Of a stretch of DNA of 64,000 bases, positions 44,080 through 52,871 are shown piece after piece. This DNA comes from Salinibacter grassmerensis (GTDB lineage: Bacteria > Bacteroidota > Rhodothermia > Rhodothermales > Salinibacteraceae). Both the position numbers and the translations under genes were made by a program. Each line of letters opens with the position of its first letter. The stretch's first letter is position 1. The stretch is taken from the NCBI RefSeq assembly GCF_947077765.1, contig NZ_CAMTTF010000001.1, forward strand, positions 470,818 through 534,817, given 5' to 3'. The notes below the pieces were generated by a model. It did not search any database and had not been told where the DNA came from. It worked only from the letters and a program-made list of their open reading frames with translations.

Positions 44080-47025
44080 TTACAGCACGTTTTGTAGGAA
44101 CCGCCCGGTGTGGCTGTCCGCGCAGGCTGCGACCTCTTCGGGCGTGCCCGCCGCGACCACCTCCCCGCCCGCGTCGCCGCCTTCCGGCCCGAGGTCGACC
44201 ACGTAATCGGCGTACTTCACCACGTCGAGGTTGTGCTCGATGATGAGAACCGAGTGGCCGCTCTCGACCAACTGCTCAAAGGCGTTCAACAGCTTCTTGA
44301 TGTCGTCGAAGTGGAGCCCGGTCGTCGGCTCGTCGAAGATGTAGAGCGTGCGGTCCGAGGCGCGGCCGCTGAGGTGGCTGGCGAGCTTAATGCGCTGGGC
44401 CTCCCCCCCGCTCAGCGTCGTCGACGGCTGGCCGAGCGTGAGGTAGCCGAGGCCAATGTCCTGCAGGACCCCGAGCTTGTTGGTGACCGCCCGCTCGCCC
44501 TCGAAGAAGTCGGCGGCTTCGTCGACGGTCATGTCCAGCACGTCGGCGATGTTCTTGCCGTCGTACGTGACGTTGAGCACCTCCTTCTTGTAGCGCTGGC
44601 CGTTGCAGGCCTCACACTCCAGGTAGAGGTCGGCGAGGAACTGCATCTCCACCTTCACCACGCCCTGTCCCTCGCACTCCTCGCAGCGCCCGCCCTTCGT
44701 GTTGAAGCTGAAGGTGCCCCGGTCGTAGCCGTGCACCTGCGACTGCCGGGTCTTGGCGAAGAGCTTGCGGATGCCGTCGAAGGCGTTCGTGTAGGTGGCG
44801 GGGTTGGAGCGGGGCGAGCGCCCGATGGACGACTGGTCGACCATCTCCACGGCGTCGACGTTGTTGTGGCCGCGGATCGTGTCGTGGGCCCCCACCTTGC
44901 CGTCCCCGCTGCCGCCCTTGAGGCGGTGCAGGCCCTCAAAGAGCGTCTGGTTCGTGAGGGTGGACTTGCCGGAGCCCGAGACGCCCGTGACGCACACGAT
45001 CTGGCCGAGCGGGATCTCGACGTCGATGTGCTTGAGGTTGTGCTGCCGGGCGTTCTCGACGACGAGCGTGTTGTCTGGGTCGATCGGGCGGCGCTCGTCG
45101 GGGACCGGCACCTCTTTCCGGCCGCTCAGGTACTGGCCGGTGAGCGAGTCCGCGTCCTCCAGAATCTCGTCGTAGGTGCCCTGAAAGACCACCTCGCCCC
45201 CGAAGGCCCCGGAGGCCGGCCCGAGGTCCACGAGCTGGTCCGCGGCCTCCATGGTGACCGGGTCGTGCTCCACCACGAGGACTGTGTTGCCGAGGTCGCG
45301 CAGGCGCTGCAGAATGTCGATGAGGCGCTCGTTGTCGCGGGGGTGCAGGCCGACGGTCGGCTCGTCGAGCACGTAGAGGGAGCCGACGAGCGAGGAGCCG
45401 AGCGAGGTCGACAGGTTGATGCGCTGCGTCTCCCCGCCGCTGAGGGTCTGCGCGAGGCGGTCGAGCGTGAGGTAGTCGAGCCCCACGTCCACGAGGTAGC
45501 GGCTCCGCTCACGCAGCTCCTCCATCACCCGCCCGGCCACCTCCTGTTCGTAGTCGGTAAGCTCCAGGGCCTCGAAGTAGTCGCGGGCCTCCCGCGTCGT
45601 CATCGCGCAGATCCCGCCGATGTGCTTCTGCTCCACGGCGTCGCCGCCCACCTTTACGTAGAGGGCGTCGTCGCACAGGCGGTGGCCGTTGCAGTCGGGG
45701 CACTCGGAATAGCCCCGGAAGCGGGCGCGGAAGATGCGGTAGTGGCGCTTGTACGAGTTCTCGTCTAGGAACTCGAAGAAGCCGTTCAGGCCGATGTAGT
45801 CGTCCTTGCCCTCCCACACGATGTCCCGCTCCCAGTCTGCCAGCTCGTGGTAGGGGCAGTCGATGTCGAGCCCCACGTCCGCGGCCACGGCGATCAGGTC
45901 CTTGAAGTGCTTTCCCCACTTGTCGCCACGGAACGGCGCGAGGGCCCCGTCGCGGATGGAGAGCTGTTTGTTCGGGACAATCAAATCCTCGTCGAGCCCT
46001 GGCACGCGCCCGAAGCCCTGGCACGTGGGGCAGGCGCCGACCGGGCTGTTGAAGCTAAAGAGCTGCGGCGTCGGCTCCTCGAAGCGCATCCCGTCGCGCT
46101 CGAAGTGTGCGCTGAACTCGAACAGGGGGATGGGTCCCTGATGTTGGCTCGCCCCCGGGTACGAGGCCTCGTCGTAGCCGCCGCGGGGGGCAGGAATGAC
46201 GGTGCAGTACCCGTCGCCCTCGTCAAAGGCCTGCTCCACGGACTCGGCGATGCGGGAGCGGGTGTCCTCGTCGCCCGTCTTCACCTTGAGGCGGTCGATG
46301 AGGATGCGCAGGCGGTCGCGGCCATAGTTGTTGACGCGGTCGGGCGGGGTGTCGTTGAGGTCGAGAATCTCGGGCTCCTCGCCCTTCCCGGCCTGCCGCT
46401 CGGTGGGCAGCAGGAGGATGCGGTAAAAGCCGCGCTCCCGCAGGCCCGTGAGCTCGTCGCGCAGGGCCATGTCCGTGTGCTCCGGGACGGGGGCGCAAAG
46501 GTAAAACCGTGCGCCGTCGTCCAGCTCGTCGTCGAGGCGGTCCGCCACGTCGTGGGGTGTGTCCCTGCTCACCGGCTCGCCGCTCACCGGGGAGTAGGTG
46601 GTGCCGATGCGGGCGAAGAGGAGGCGGAGGTGGTCGTAGATTTCCGTCTGCGTGGCGACCGTCGAGCGCGGATTCTTGCCCGAGGTCTTCTGCTCGATGG
46701 CGATGGCGGGGGCGAGGCCCGTGATGAGGTCCGCCTCCGGCTTGTCCATCCGCTCCAGGAACTGGCGGGCGTAGGCGCTCAGGCTCTCTACGTAGCGGCG
46801 CTGGCCCTCCGCGTAGACCGTGTCGAAGCAGAGGCTCGACTTGCCGGACCCGGACGGGCCGGTAAACACGATCAGCTCATTGCGCGGCAGGTCCAGGTCG
46901 ACGTCCTTCAGGTTGTGCTGCCGGGCCCCGCGGATGACGATGTGGTCCTGCGCCGACTCGCGGGCGGTGACCGACGCGTTGGCGATGACGGGGTCCTGCG
47001 TGGGAAGGCGTTCGGTGGTGGGCAT
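44080..47025 (-). CDS. uvrA: Excinuclease ABC subunit A
   Basis: A 981-residue damage-recognition ATPase of nucleotide excision repair, working with UvrB and UvrC. Two ABC modules are present: Walker A GPSGSGKSS at 56-64 with signature LSGGETQRINLSTSLGS, and Walker A GVSGSGKST in the second half with LSGGEAQRIKLASHLSG. Zinc-finger cysteines are seen in the CPTCQGFGR and CEECEGQG...CEACNGQR regions, and in YSECPDCNGHRLC. Length is slightly above the usual 940 residues because of an N-terminal extension of about 28 residues and acidic insertions. It is transcribed alone. The N-terminal start at 47025 is an ATG. Confidence 0.97.
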   Translation of the reverse strand: MPTTERLPTQDPVIANASVTARESAQDHIVIRGARQHNLKDVDLDLPRNELIVFTGPSGSGKSSLCFDTVYAEGQRRYVESLSAYARQFLERMDKPEADLITGLAPAIAIEQKTSGKNPRSTVATQTEIYDHLRLLFARIGTTYSPVSGEPVSRDTPHDVADRLDDELDDGARFYLCAPVPEHTDMALRDELTGLRERGFYRILLLPTERQAGKGEEPEILDLNDTPPDRVNNYGRDRLRILIDRLKVKTGDEDTRSRIAESVEQAFDEGDGYCTVIPAPRGGYDEASYPGASQHQGPIPLFEFSAHFERDGMRFEEPTPQLFSFNSPVGACPTCQGFGRVPGLDEDLIVPNKQLSIRDGALAPFRGDKWGKHFKDLIAVAADVGLDIDCPYHELADWERDIVWEGKDDYIGLNGFFEFLDENSYKRHYRIFRARFRGYSECPDCNGHRLCDDALYVKVGGDAVEQKHIGGICAMTTREARDYFEALELTDYEQEVAGRVMEELRERSRYLVDVGLDYLTLDRLAQTLSGGETQRINLSTSLGSSLVGSLYVLDEPTVGLHPRDNERLIDILQRLRDLGNTVLVVEHDPVTMEAADQLVDLGPASGAFGGEVVFQGTYDEILEDADSLTGQYLSGRKEVPVPDERRPIDPDNTLVVENARQHNLKHIDVEIPLGQIVCVTGVSGSGKSTLTNQTLFEGLHRLKGGSGDGKVGAHDTIRGHNNVDAVEMVDQSSIGRSPRSNPATYTNAFDGIRKLFAKTRQSQVHGYDRGTFSFNTKGGRCEECEGQGVVKVEMQFLADLYLECEACNGQRYKKEVLNVTYDGKNIADVLDMTVDEAADFFEGERAVTNKLGVLQDIGLGYLTLGQPSTTLSGGEAQRIKLASHLSGRASDRTLYIFDEPTTGLHFDDIKKLLNAFEQLVESGHSVLIIEHNLDVVKYADYVVDLGPEGGDAGGEVVAAGTPEEVAACADSHTGRFLQNVL

Positions 47026-47313
47026 TTCTCGTCTGAGGCGTGTGGGCGTTTGTCAAGAAAGGCATGGGCCGGTGTGCGGTCCGGCAGCGCGGGGACGCGG
47101 CTCCGTCAGGTCGTGATTGAGGGAAGCTTTGCCAAATCGTATATGCCATGCAGCAGGGATTGATGCCTGCCCGTCCGCATTGAGATGAGATCTGCGTAAC
47201 CATCGTGCCCTTCACGGAACGGCTGGGAACGGCGAGAAGGGGGAAGCGTGAAGAAACTGTCGCAAAAACCACTCTCCTACCGGCCGTTTATGTCTATCAA
47301 TCCCGCCACTGCG

Positions 47314-48483
47314 ATGCGTACCCTCGTCGGCCTCCTCGCGTTCGTTCTCTGTGCCTGCACCCCTGGGAACGGTTCGGAGACATCCGAACCCCGTTCGTCA
47401 TCCCCAGACGAGGACGTCGTCCTGGAGCGGGTCGAGTCGGAGGACGAGACGTTTCGGGTCGTCGAAGCGGTTGGGGACCTGGAGCACGCGTGGGGGATCG
47501 ACTGGCTCCCCGACGGGCGGATGCTCGTCACCGAGCGGCCCGGCCGCATGCTTCTCGTCGGCGACGACGGCCCCACGCAACTCTCCAATGTCCCGGAGGT
47601 GTGGGCTAAAAACCAGGGCGGCATGCTTGATGTGCGCGTCGCGCCGAACTACGAGGACAGCGGCTGGATCTACTTCACGCACTCCATGAAAAACGGCGAC
47701 ACGGGCGGGACGGTGCTGTCGCGGGCCCGTCTCGATAGAACCTCGCTGACCGACGTGGAGGAGGTCTACCGGCAGACGCCTTTTCTGTCAACGGACTACC
47801 ACTTCGGCTCCCGCATCGCGTTTCCCGGAGACGGCACGCTCGTCGTGACGATGGGCGAGCGGGGGCAGCGCCGCGAGCGCACCGTGGACATCCCCACGCC
47901 GACCACGTCGGTCGGCACGACGGTCCGGCTCAATATGGATGGCTCGGTGCCGGAGGATAACCCGTTCGTGGGGAGCGACGAGGGCCTCGATGAAGTCTAC
48001 GCCTACGGACACCGCAACCAGCAGGGGATGGCGATCCACCCCGAGACGGGGGCGATCTGGCAGCACGAGCACGGGCCGCACGGCGGAGACGAGCTCAACC
48101 TCGTGGAGCCCGGCAACAACTACGGGTGGCCCGCGGTCTCGTACGGCGACACCTACACCGACCAGTCGCCCATCGGCGGCACCACTGCGCCCGACATCAC
48201 CGACCCGGTCGAGTACTGGGACCCCTCGCCGGCCCTCTCCGGCATGGCGTTCTACACGGGCGACAAGTTTTCGAACTGGCAGGGAGACCTCTTCATGGGC
48301 GCGCTCGCCCACCAGAAAGCGATGCGCGTGGAGCTCGACGGCCAGAGCGTGTCGGACCAGGAGGAACTGCTGCGCGCTGAGCTGGGCCGCATCCGCGACG
48401 TGGCGACGGGGCCGGACGGCTACCTCTACCTCCTCACCGACGCGCCGGAGGGAGCGCTCTACCGGCTGGAGCCGGTGGAGTAA
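47314..48483 (+). CDS. PQQ-dependent aldose sugar dehydrogenase-like lipoprotein
   Basis: A 389-residue exported protein of the soluble glucose dehydrogenase / YliI family, a six-bladed propeller using pyrroloquinoline quinone to oxidise aldoses. The lipobox LCAC puts lipidated Cys15 right after a short signal peptide. Hallmarks are LEHAWGIDWLPDGRMLVTERPG, GGMLDVRVAPNYEDSGWIY, the H-F-G-S-R-I-A-F segment, YAYGHRNQQGMAIHPETGAIW and HEHGPHGGDELNLVEPGNNYGWP. An in-frame GTG at 47248 has a GGGGGA three nt upstream and would add 22 residues; I prefer the ATG at 47314 for its signal peptide. PQQ synthesis genes are not in the window. Confidence 0.9.
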   Translation: MRTLVGLLAFVLCACTPGNGSETSEPRSSSPDEDVVLERVESEDETFRVVEAVGDLEHAWGIDWLPDGRMLVTERPGRMLLVGDDGPTQLSNVPEVWAKNQGGMLDVRVAPNYEDSGWIYFTHSMKNGDTGGTVLSRARLDRTSLTDVEEVYRQTPFLSTDYHFGSRIAFPGDGTLVVTMGERGQRRERTVDIPTPTTSVGTTVRLNMDGSVPEDNPFVGSDEGLDEVYAYGHRNQQGMAIHPETGAIWQHEHGPHGGDELNLVEPGNNYGWPAVSYGDTYTDQSPIGGTTAPDITDPVEYWDPSPALSGMAFYTGDKFSNWQGDLFMGALAHQKAMRVELDGQSVSDQEELLRAELGRIRDVATGPDGYLYLLTDAPEGALYRLEPVE

Positions 48484-48499
48484 CGAGTGGAAAGAACCG

Positions 48500-48858
48500 C
48501 AATCAGGTGTGCGGGCGGCCCACTGTATCGATCGGCCGATCCCCAGTGCCGCGCCGAAAAGCGCACTCCGGGCGGCGTAGACGAGAAACAGGGCGTTGAA
48601 CGCGGCCCTCAAGAGGTAGAACGCGGAATTGTGGAGCGGGTACGACAGCATTCCCATCCATGCGGGGAGGGCCCGTTGAGGTCCGCCCCCCGCCCCCAGC
48701 AAGGCGACCCCCCAGCAGGGTGGCCACGACGAGCGTCCCCCGATCCGCGTGTCGTCCCGGTACAGGTCATGGGCAAACAGGCCCGCCCCCGACGACAGGG
48801 CCATCAGGAATGCGACCGGCACCGAGAGGCGGACGGCCGTCCGGCGGGGGGCGGCGTC
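48500..48858 (-). pseudogene. Remnant of a small membrane protein with compensating frameshifts
   Basis: On the minus strand the frame reads SVPVAFLMALSSGAGLFAHD, then, after a spell out of phase, ALPAWMGMLSYPLHNSAFYL and AFNALFLVYAARSALFGAAL. Between them the hydrophobic continuation (TLVVATLLG) is found in another frame. It joins smoothly if one G is added to the G-run at about 48751 and one removed from the G-run at about 48727. The frame then runs on without stop into the antisense of the sugar dehydrogenase. I do not recognise the family. It may be a decayed gene, or the two G-runs may be sequencing errors in a real one. Confidence 0.4.
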
Positions 48859-48879
48859 TGGAGAGGTGGACGCGCCTAG

Positions 48880-49040
48880 AGAGTCCTAGGCGCCGATACG
48901 GAGCCGTGGTTCTCAACTGTTGTCGCTGTTTCCAACCTGTCCGGGGCGAGTGTCGGTCGAGACGGAATCGCCCAGCTGCCCCCCTGCGCTTTCCTGCTTC
49001 AGGTGAGCGAAAAGCACGTACGCGCCGGGGGCGCAGCTAG
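48880..49040 (-). pseudogene. Remnant of an M23-family metallopeptidase domain
   Basis: The minus strand encodes APGAYVLFAHLKQES, then GQVGNSDNS, a TGA stop, and EPRLRIG. This matches the end of M23 (lysostaphin-type) peptidases, where a Y-V-L-F-A-H-L motif is followed by V-G-N-S-G-N-S-T-E-P-H-L-H. Here the Thr codon is a stop and both His of the H-x-H zinc motif have become Arg. Nothing of the rest of the domain is seen upstream. It is therefore inactive, and it shares its frame with the membrane remnant that follows. Confidence 0.65.
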
Positions 49041-49614
49041 CTTTCGGCCCTGCAGGGGGGAACTTCGCGCGCTCGGTCCCACTCGCGCAGCCCGACGACG
49101 CTGAGGAGGAATAGGAGCACCGCCGCCCAGTCCCGTCATGGAGAGCAGAGCCAGTCAGAACTGCCATGTCGGAGCGGGAGATCCCATTGCCGGTGCATCC
49201 TGGCTGGTTTGTGCCCTGCGTCTGACGTCGCCTGTCTCGGAATTGGGCGGTTGGCAGGGTCTCTCAGACGAAGTGACCGCCTGCGTGCGAAAGCCCCGTA
49301 AACTCATTGTTTGAAGGCCCGCGCAGGATGGCTGGTCCTCATGTGTTCTACAGAGAAGGACCTCGGCGAAGACAATCTAACAGGGCCATTCAGGTCTGTC
49401 GCTCGGTCCAGTCCCGAAGGAGACGTGAAAGAGTGGCACATCGGCGGCCGCGGCCGTCCCCGCTTTGCTGGCGGAGAACAGAAAACGTCGGGGTTCTCCC
49501 CGCACAGGTGTCGCAGCAGGCCCCACACACATACGGGAGCTACGCGGACGCAGAACCCGTTTGCTATATACGAAATTAAAAGTATACATTACTCTCCTCA
49601 AGTCCCCCGGTCCT

Positions 49615-50235
49615 ATGGAGCCCCTAGACCCCGACGCCATCGTATCGCTTGACCCCGAGCAGTCATTCTGGGAGCGCTTCTACATGGTTGCGCCACTGAT
49701 CGTGGTGGGCACCCAGAACGAGGACGCCTCCTACAACCTGGCCCCGAAGCACATGGCCGCGCCCATGGGCTGGGACGACTACTTTGGGTTCGTCTGCACG
49801 CCGCGCCACAAGACGTACCGCAACGCCGTCCGCACCGGCGTCTTCACGGTCAGCTACCCCAAGCCGTCTCAGGTGGTATTGGCGAGCCTGTCGGCCTCGC
49901 CCCGGGTCGGCGCCCCGGAGGGACCGCGGCGCAAGCCGGCCCTCAACCAGTTGCCCATGCGGGCGGCGGCGGAGGTGGATGGGGTGTTTCTCGACGATGC
50001 ATACCTGCTCCTGGAGTGCACGATGGAGCGGCATGTGGACGACCTGGGGGAGAACAGCCTCCTCATCGGGGCAGTGGAGGCGGTGCATGTAGAAAAGGAG
50101 GCGCTCCGCGTCTCGGGAAAAGAGGACGAGGCCGTCATTTGCGACAACCCCCTTCTCGCGTACCTGCCGCCCGACCGCTACGCGGCCATTGACGAGACCA
50201 GCGCCTTTCCCTTCCCCGCTGGTTTTGAGAAGTAG
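49615..50235 (+). CDS. Flavin reductase-like (FMN-binding split-barrel) protein
   Basis: A 206-residue protein of the flavin reductase-like family. The early part MVAPLIVVGTQNEDASYNLA and the segment MGWDDYFGFVCTPRHKTYRN are characteristic of the FMN-binding split barrel. A later VHVEKEALRV strand and LLAYLPPDRYAAID follow the usual order. No signal peptide. It is the first of three closely spaced genes on the plus strand (45 and 48 bp gaps), with the M20 peptidase and the DUF1611 protein. The upstream stretch 49560-49592 is A/T-rich and contains TATATA. Confidence 0.85.
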   Translation: MEPLDPDAIVSLDPEQSFWERFYMVAPLIVVGTQNEDASYNLAPKHMAAPMGWDDYFGFVCTPRHKTYRNAVRTGVFTVSYPKPSQVVLASLSASPRVGAPEGPRRKPALNQLPMRAAAEVDGVFLDDAYLLLECTMERHVDDLGENSLLIGAVEAVHVEKEALRVSGKEDEAVICDNPLLAYLPPDRYAAIDETSAFPFPAGFEK

Positions 50236-50280
50236 GCGGGCACGACCCTCCGCCCCTTGACGGCGCAATCCAATTCGCGT

Positions 50281-51522
50281 ATGGAATCTGTTTCTGAGTC
50301 CACACTGGCCCACGCTCTCCGCCGCTACCTTGCGGGCCACCGCGAGCAAATGCTGGCGGCACTGGAGGCCCTGGTGCGGGCCGAGTCCCCCACCGATGTC
50401 CCGGAGGCACAGGGCGAGGTCCAGGACATGCTTACCCGTCTTCTGCGGACGCTGGGCTTTCAGGTGCGGTATCTGCCCGCGGCCGAGGAAGACCGCGGGC
50501 ACCTCTATGCCTGTCCCGTTGAGCGGCCGCGCGGCCGGCCGGTGCAACTCCTCGTGGGGCACTGCGACACCGTGTGGGCCCGTGGCACCCTCCAGGACAT
50601 GCCGTTCGAGGTGGACGGCAACGAGGTGCGCGGCCCGGGTGTCTTCGACATGAAGGGCGGGCTGGTGCAGATGCTGTTCGCCCTCGCGGCCCTGCGGGCG
50701 GCGTCCGTTGAGCCGGAGGTCGTGCCGGTCGTGTTCATCAATTCCGACGAGGAGCAGGGCAGTCCCACGTCGCAGCGTCACCTTCGTCGGTTGGCCCGCT
50801 GTGCGCACCGGGCGTTCGTCCTGGAGCCGGCCCTCGGGCTCGACGGCAAGATCAAGACGGCCCGGAAGGGGGCGGGGCGGTTCACGGTCCGGATTCAGGG
50901 GACGAGCGCCCACGCAGGCCTCGATCCGGAGGGGGGATCGAGTGCCATCCTGGAGCTTTCGCACATGGTGCAGGACCTCCACGCCCTCAACGACCCGGAG
51001 GCCGGCGTCTCTGTGAACGTGGGAACCATCGGGGGCGGCACGCACCCCAACGTGGTGGCCGACGCCGGGTCCGCCGAGGTGGATGTGCGCGTCGCGACCC
51101 GTGAGCAGGCCGACGAGGTGGAGGCAGCCATTCGGGGCCTGGAGCCAACCACGCCCGGCACGTCGCTCACCATCGAAGGCGGCGTCGGGCGCCCGCCGAT
51201 GGAGCCAACCCCCGATGCCCGCCGGCTGTGGAGGCGGGCGCGCCGGGCCGCCGCGCTCCTCGATCTCGACCTGGAGGAGGGTCGCTCCGGCGGCGTCTCC
51301 GACGGCAACATCATCAGCCAGTACACCCCGACGCTCGACGGCCTCGGGGCGGTGGGGGACGGGGCGCACGCCCGCCACGAGTTCTGCTACGTAGACCGGA
51401 TGGTAGAACGCAGTGCCCTTCTGGCCCTTCTGCTCGCCCAGCCGCCTCTGCCGCCGAGGCCGGACGATGCGGCCCCCACAGCAGAGACGGCCGATACTTC
51501 CTCTTCCACGCAAACGCCCTGA
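50281..51522 (+). CDS. M20-family metallopeptidase (carboxypeptidase G2-like)
   Basis: A 413-residue cytosolic di-zinc amidohydrolase. Metal and catalytic residues are visible: His94 and Asp96 in LLVGHCDTVW, bridging Asp123 in GVFDMKGG, catalytic Glu157 and ligand Glu158 in NSDEEQGS. The dimerisation domain starts near residue 205 (GRFTVRIQGTSAHAGLDPEGG). It most resembles the carboxypeptidase G2 / glutamate carboxypeptidase group, which removes C-terminal glutamate-like residues. The C-terminal 25 residues are a Pro/Asp/Thr-rich tail. It is the middle gene of a three-gene unit; the substrate could be a dipeptide or N-acyl amino acid. Confidence 0.9.
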   Translation: MESVSESTLAHALRRYLAGHREQMLAALEALVRAESPTDVPEAQGEVQDMLTRLLRTLGFQVRYLPAAEEDRGHLYACPVERPRGRPVQLLVGHCDTVWARGTLQDMPFEVDGNEVRGPGVFDMKGGLVQMLFALAALRAASVEPEVVPVVFINSDEEQGSPTSQRHLRRLARCAHRAFVLEPALGLDGKIKTARKGAGRFTVRIQGTSAHAGLDPEGGSSAILELSHMVQDLHALNDPEAGVSVNVGTIGGGTHPNVVADAGSAEVDVRVATREQADEVEAAIRGLEPTTPGTSLTIEGGVGRPPMEPTPDARRLWRRARRAAALLDLDLEEGRSGGVSDGNIISQYTPTLDGLGAVGDGAHARHEFCYVDRMVERSALLALLLAQPPLPPRPDDAAPTAETADTSSSTQTP

Positions 51523-51570
51523 GCGAAGACTGCTCCCACTGTTCTCGCCCACTCGACTCGCCTCGACCCC

Positions 51571-52617
51571 ATGGTTTCTCCCATCTTCGACCGGTGTATC
51601 TTTGGCTCCCTCGCCCGCATTACGGACCTCAGCGCGCGGCCCTTCGAGATTGAGCCCCGTGTCCCGTCGGAGTGGGACACGGGAGATTACGTTGTGGGCA
51701 TCGTCACCGACACGTCGGGCTACCGTGCAATCGAGCTGCCCAGCGGCCGAAATATGGAGGTGGCCGAGGGCGACGCCGTCGTGGGCGCCTTCGGAACGCG
51801 GCACGCGACGTTGGAGATGACGGGCTCGTGGCGTACGATTGGCGACGACCAGGTCATGCACGCCCTCACCCGGGCGGGGCTCTTCGGGCATGCCGAGTCG
51901 CGGTCGACCCTGGTGCAGCCGCCCCTCGAACTCCGATACCACGGACACGTCTGCCGGGACGCCACCAAGGTGACGATGGAGGGGGCCACGCCGTCGGTCG
52001 ACGAGCAGACCTACACCACGCCCACCGTCCTTTTTGCCGGCACGTCGATGTCCGCCGGCAAGACCACCGCCGCCCGCATCGTGACCCGCCGCCTGAAGCG
52101 GATGGGGCTGGACGTGCTCGGGGCCAAGGTGAGCGGGGCCGGGCGCTATCGCGACGTGCTCTCCATTCAGGACGCCGGGGCCGACTGGGGATTCGACTTC
52201 GTGGACGCGGGGCTGCCCTCCACCGTCATCCCGGAGGACGAGTACCGCACCGCCGTGCGCCAACTGCTTGCCCGAATGGCCCAGCCGGCGGCCGACGTAG
52301 CCGTGGTAGAGATTGGGGCGTCGCCCCTGGAGCCGTACAACGGGGCCATCGCCGTGGAGGAGATGCAGGAGGCCCTGGCCATGACGGTTCTCTGCGCGTC
52401 TGACCCGTACGCCGTCCTTGGGTTGGAGACCGCGTTCGACATGCTGGCGCCCGACCTCGTAACGGGCATCGCCACCAACACGGCCGGCGGCATCGACCTC
52501 CTCAACCAACTCACCGACCTGCCAGCCTTCAACATCCGCGACAACGACACGCACGACCGCCTCGACGCCCTGCTGCGCGACCGCCTCGGGCTCGCCGAAG
52601 AGGTGAGTACGGGCTGA
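51571..52617 (+). CDS. DUF1611 family P-loop protein (DgcN-like)
   Basis: A 348-residue cytosolic protein with an N-terminal domain of about 145 residues and a C-terminal P-loop NTPase domain. The Walker A motif GTSMSAGKTT lies at 157-166. A later VVEIGASPLEPYNGAIA and VLCASDPYAVLGLE are typical of DUF1611 proteins. The best studied relative I know of is DgcN, an N-acetyltransferase acting in D-amino-acid catabolism together with a DgcA-type enzyme. Here the neighbour is an M20 peptidase 48 bp upstream, so the two may share a small-peptide or D-amino-acid pathway. This is inference from gene order. Confidence 0.8.
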   Translation: MVSPIFDRCIFGSLARITDLSARPFEIEPRVPSEWDTGDYVVGIVTDTSGYRAIELPSGRNMEVAEGDAVVGAFGTRHATLEMTGSWRTIGDDQVMHALTRAGLFGHAESRSTLVQPPLELRYHGHVCRDATKVTMEGATPSVDEQTYTTPTVLFAGTSMSAGKTTAARIVTRRLKRMGLDVLGAKVSGAGRYRDVLSIQDAGADWGFDFVDAGLPSTVIPEDEYRTAVRQLLARMAQPAADVAVVEIGASPLEPYNGAIAVEEMQEALAMTVLCASDPYAVLGLETAFDMLAPDLVTGIATNTAGGIDLLNQLTDLPAFNIRDNDTHDRLDALLRDRLGLAEEVSTG

Positions 52618-52871
52618 CGAAGTGGCCGGCGGCCGCCGTGGTGGTGTCCCGCAGACGGGCATGACGCCCGAAATCAGTCGGTCTCGGGGACGGCTCCGTG
52701 TCGACAAGTCGTCGGACGCCCCCACAAAGGAAGACACGTGGGACGGTCTTCATCGAGGGAAACGAGGGTCGTAGTCTAATCCCATTGCGCTGGCTTCAAA
52801 CGAACATCCGCCTGTGCCGTGGCGTTAAGTTTTGTTGTTGACGTTTCACTTCCGCATCCCCGACGATCCCC

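Larger units (their letters stand above)
48484..49614. other. 1.1-kb region of gene remnants, no intact gene
   Basis: Between the sugar dehydrogenase and the flavin reductase-like gene no complete gene is found. On the minus strand it holds a membrane-protein remnant (about 48500-48858), an M23 peptidase remnant (48880-49040) and a hydrophobic fragment in another frame (about 49044-49134: DWAAVLLFLLSVVGLREW). From 49170 to 49560 I see nothing recognisable. Just before 49615 lies an A/T-rich stretch, presumably the promoter of the next gene. Confidence 0.6.

Noticed and set aside
44110-45768. 552-codon open frame on the plus strand
   Set aside because: It is antisense to uvrA; the Val/Ala/Leu-rich repeats are mirror images of uvrA codons.
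49138-49314. Possible 58-codon gene on the plus strand
   Set aside because: It has no family resemblance and lies in a stretch of gene remnants; the frame is short enough to arise by chance.
49311-49652. Open frame of about 113 codons on the plus strand, with minus-strand frames opposite
   Set aside because: Composition is basic and Ser/Arg-rich on both strands, there is no known motif, and it overlaps the start of the flavin reductase-like gene.
49663-52737. 1024-codon open frame on the minus strand
   Set aside because: It is antisense to three well-supported genes (flavin reductase-like, M20 peptidase, DUF1611). Its product is basic and low in complexity, with no recognisable motif.
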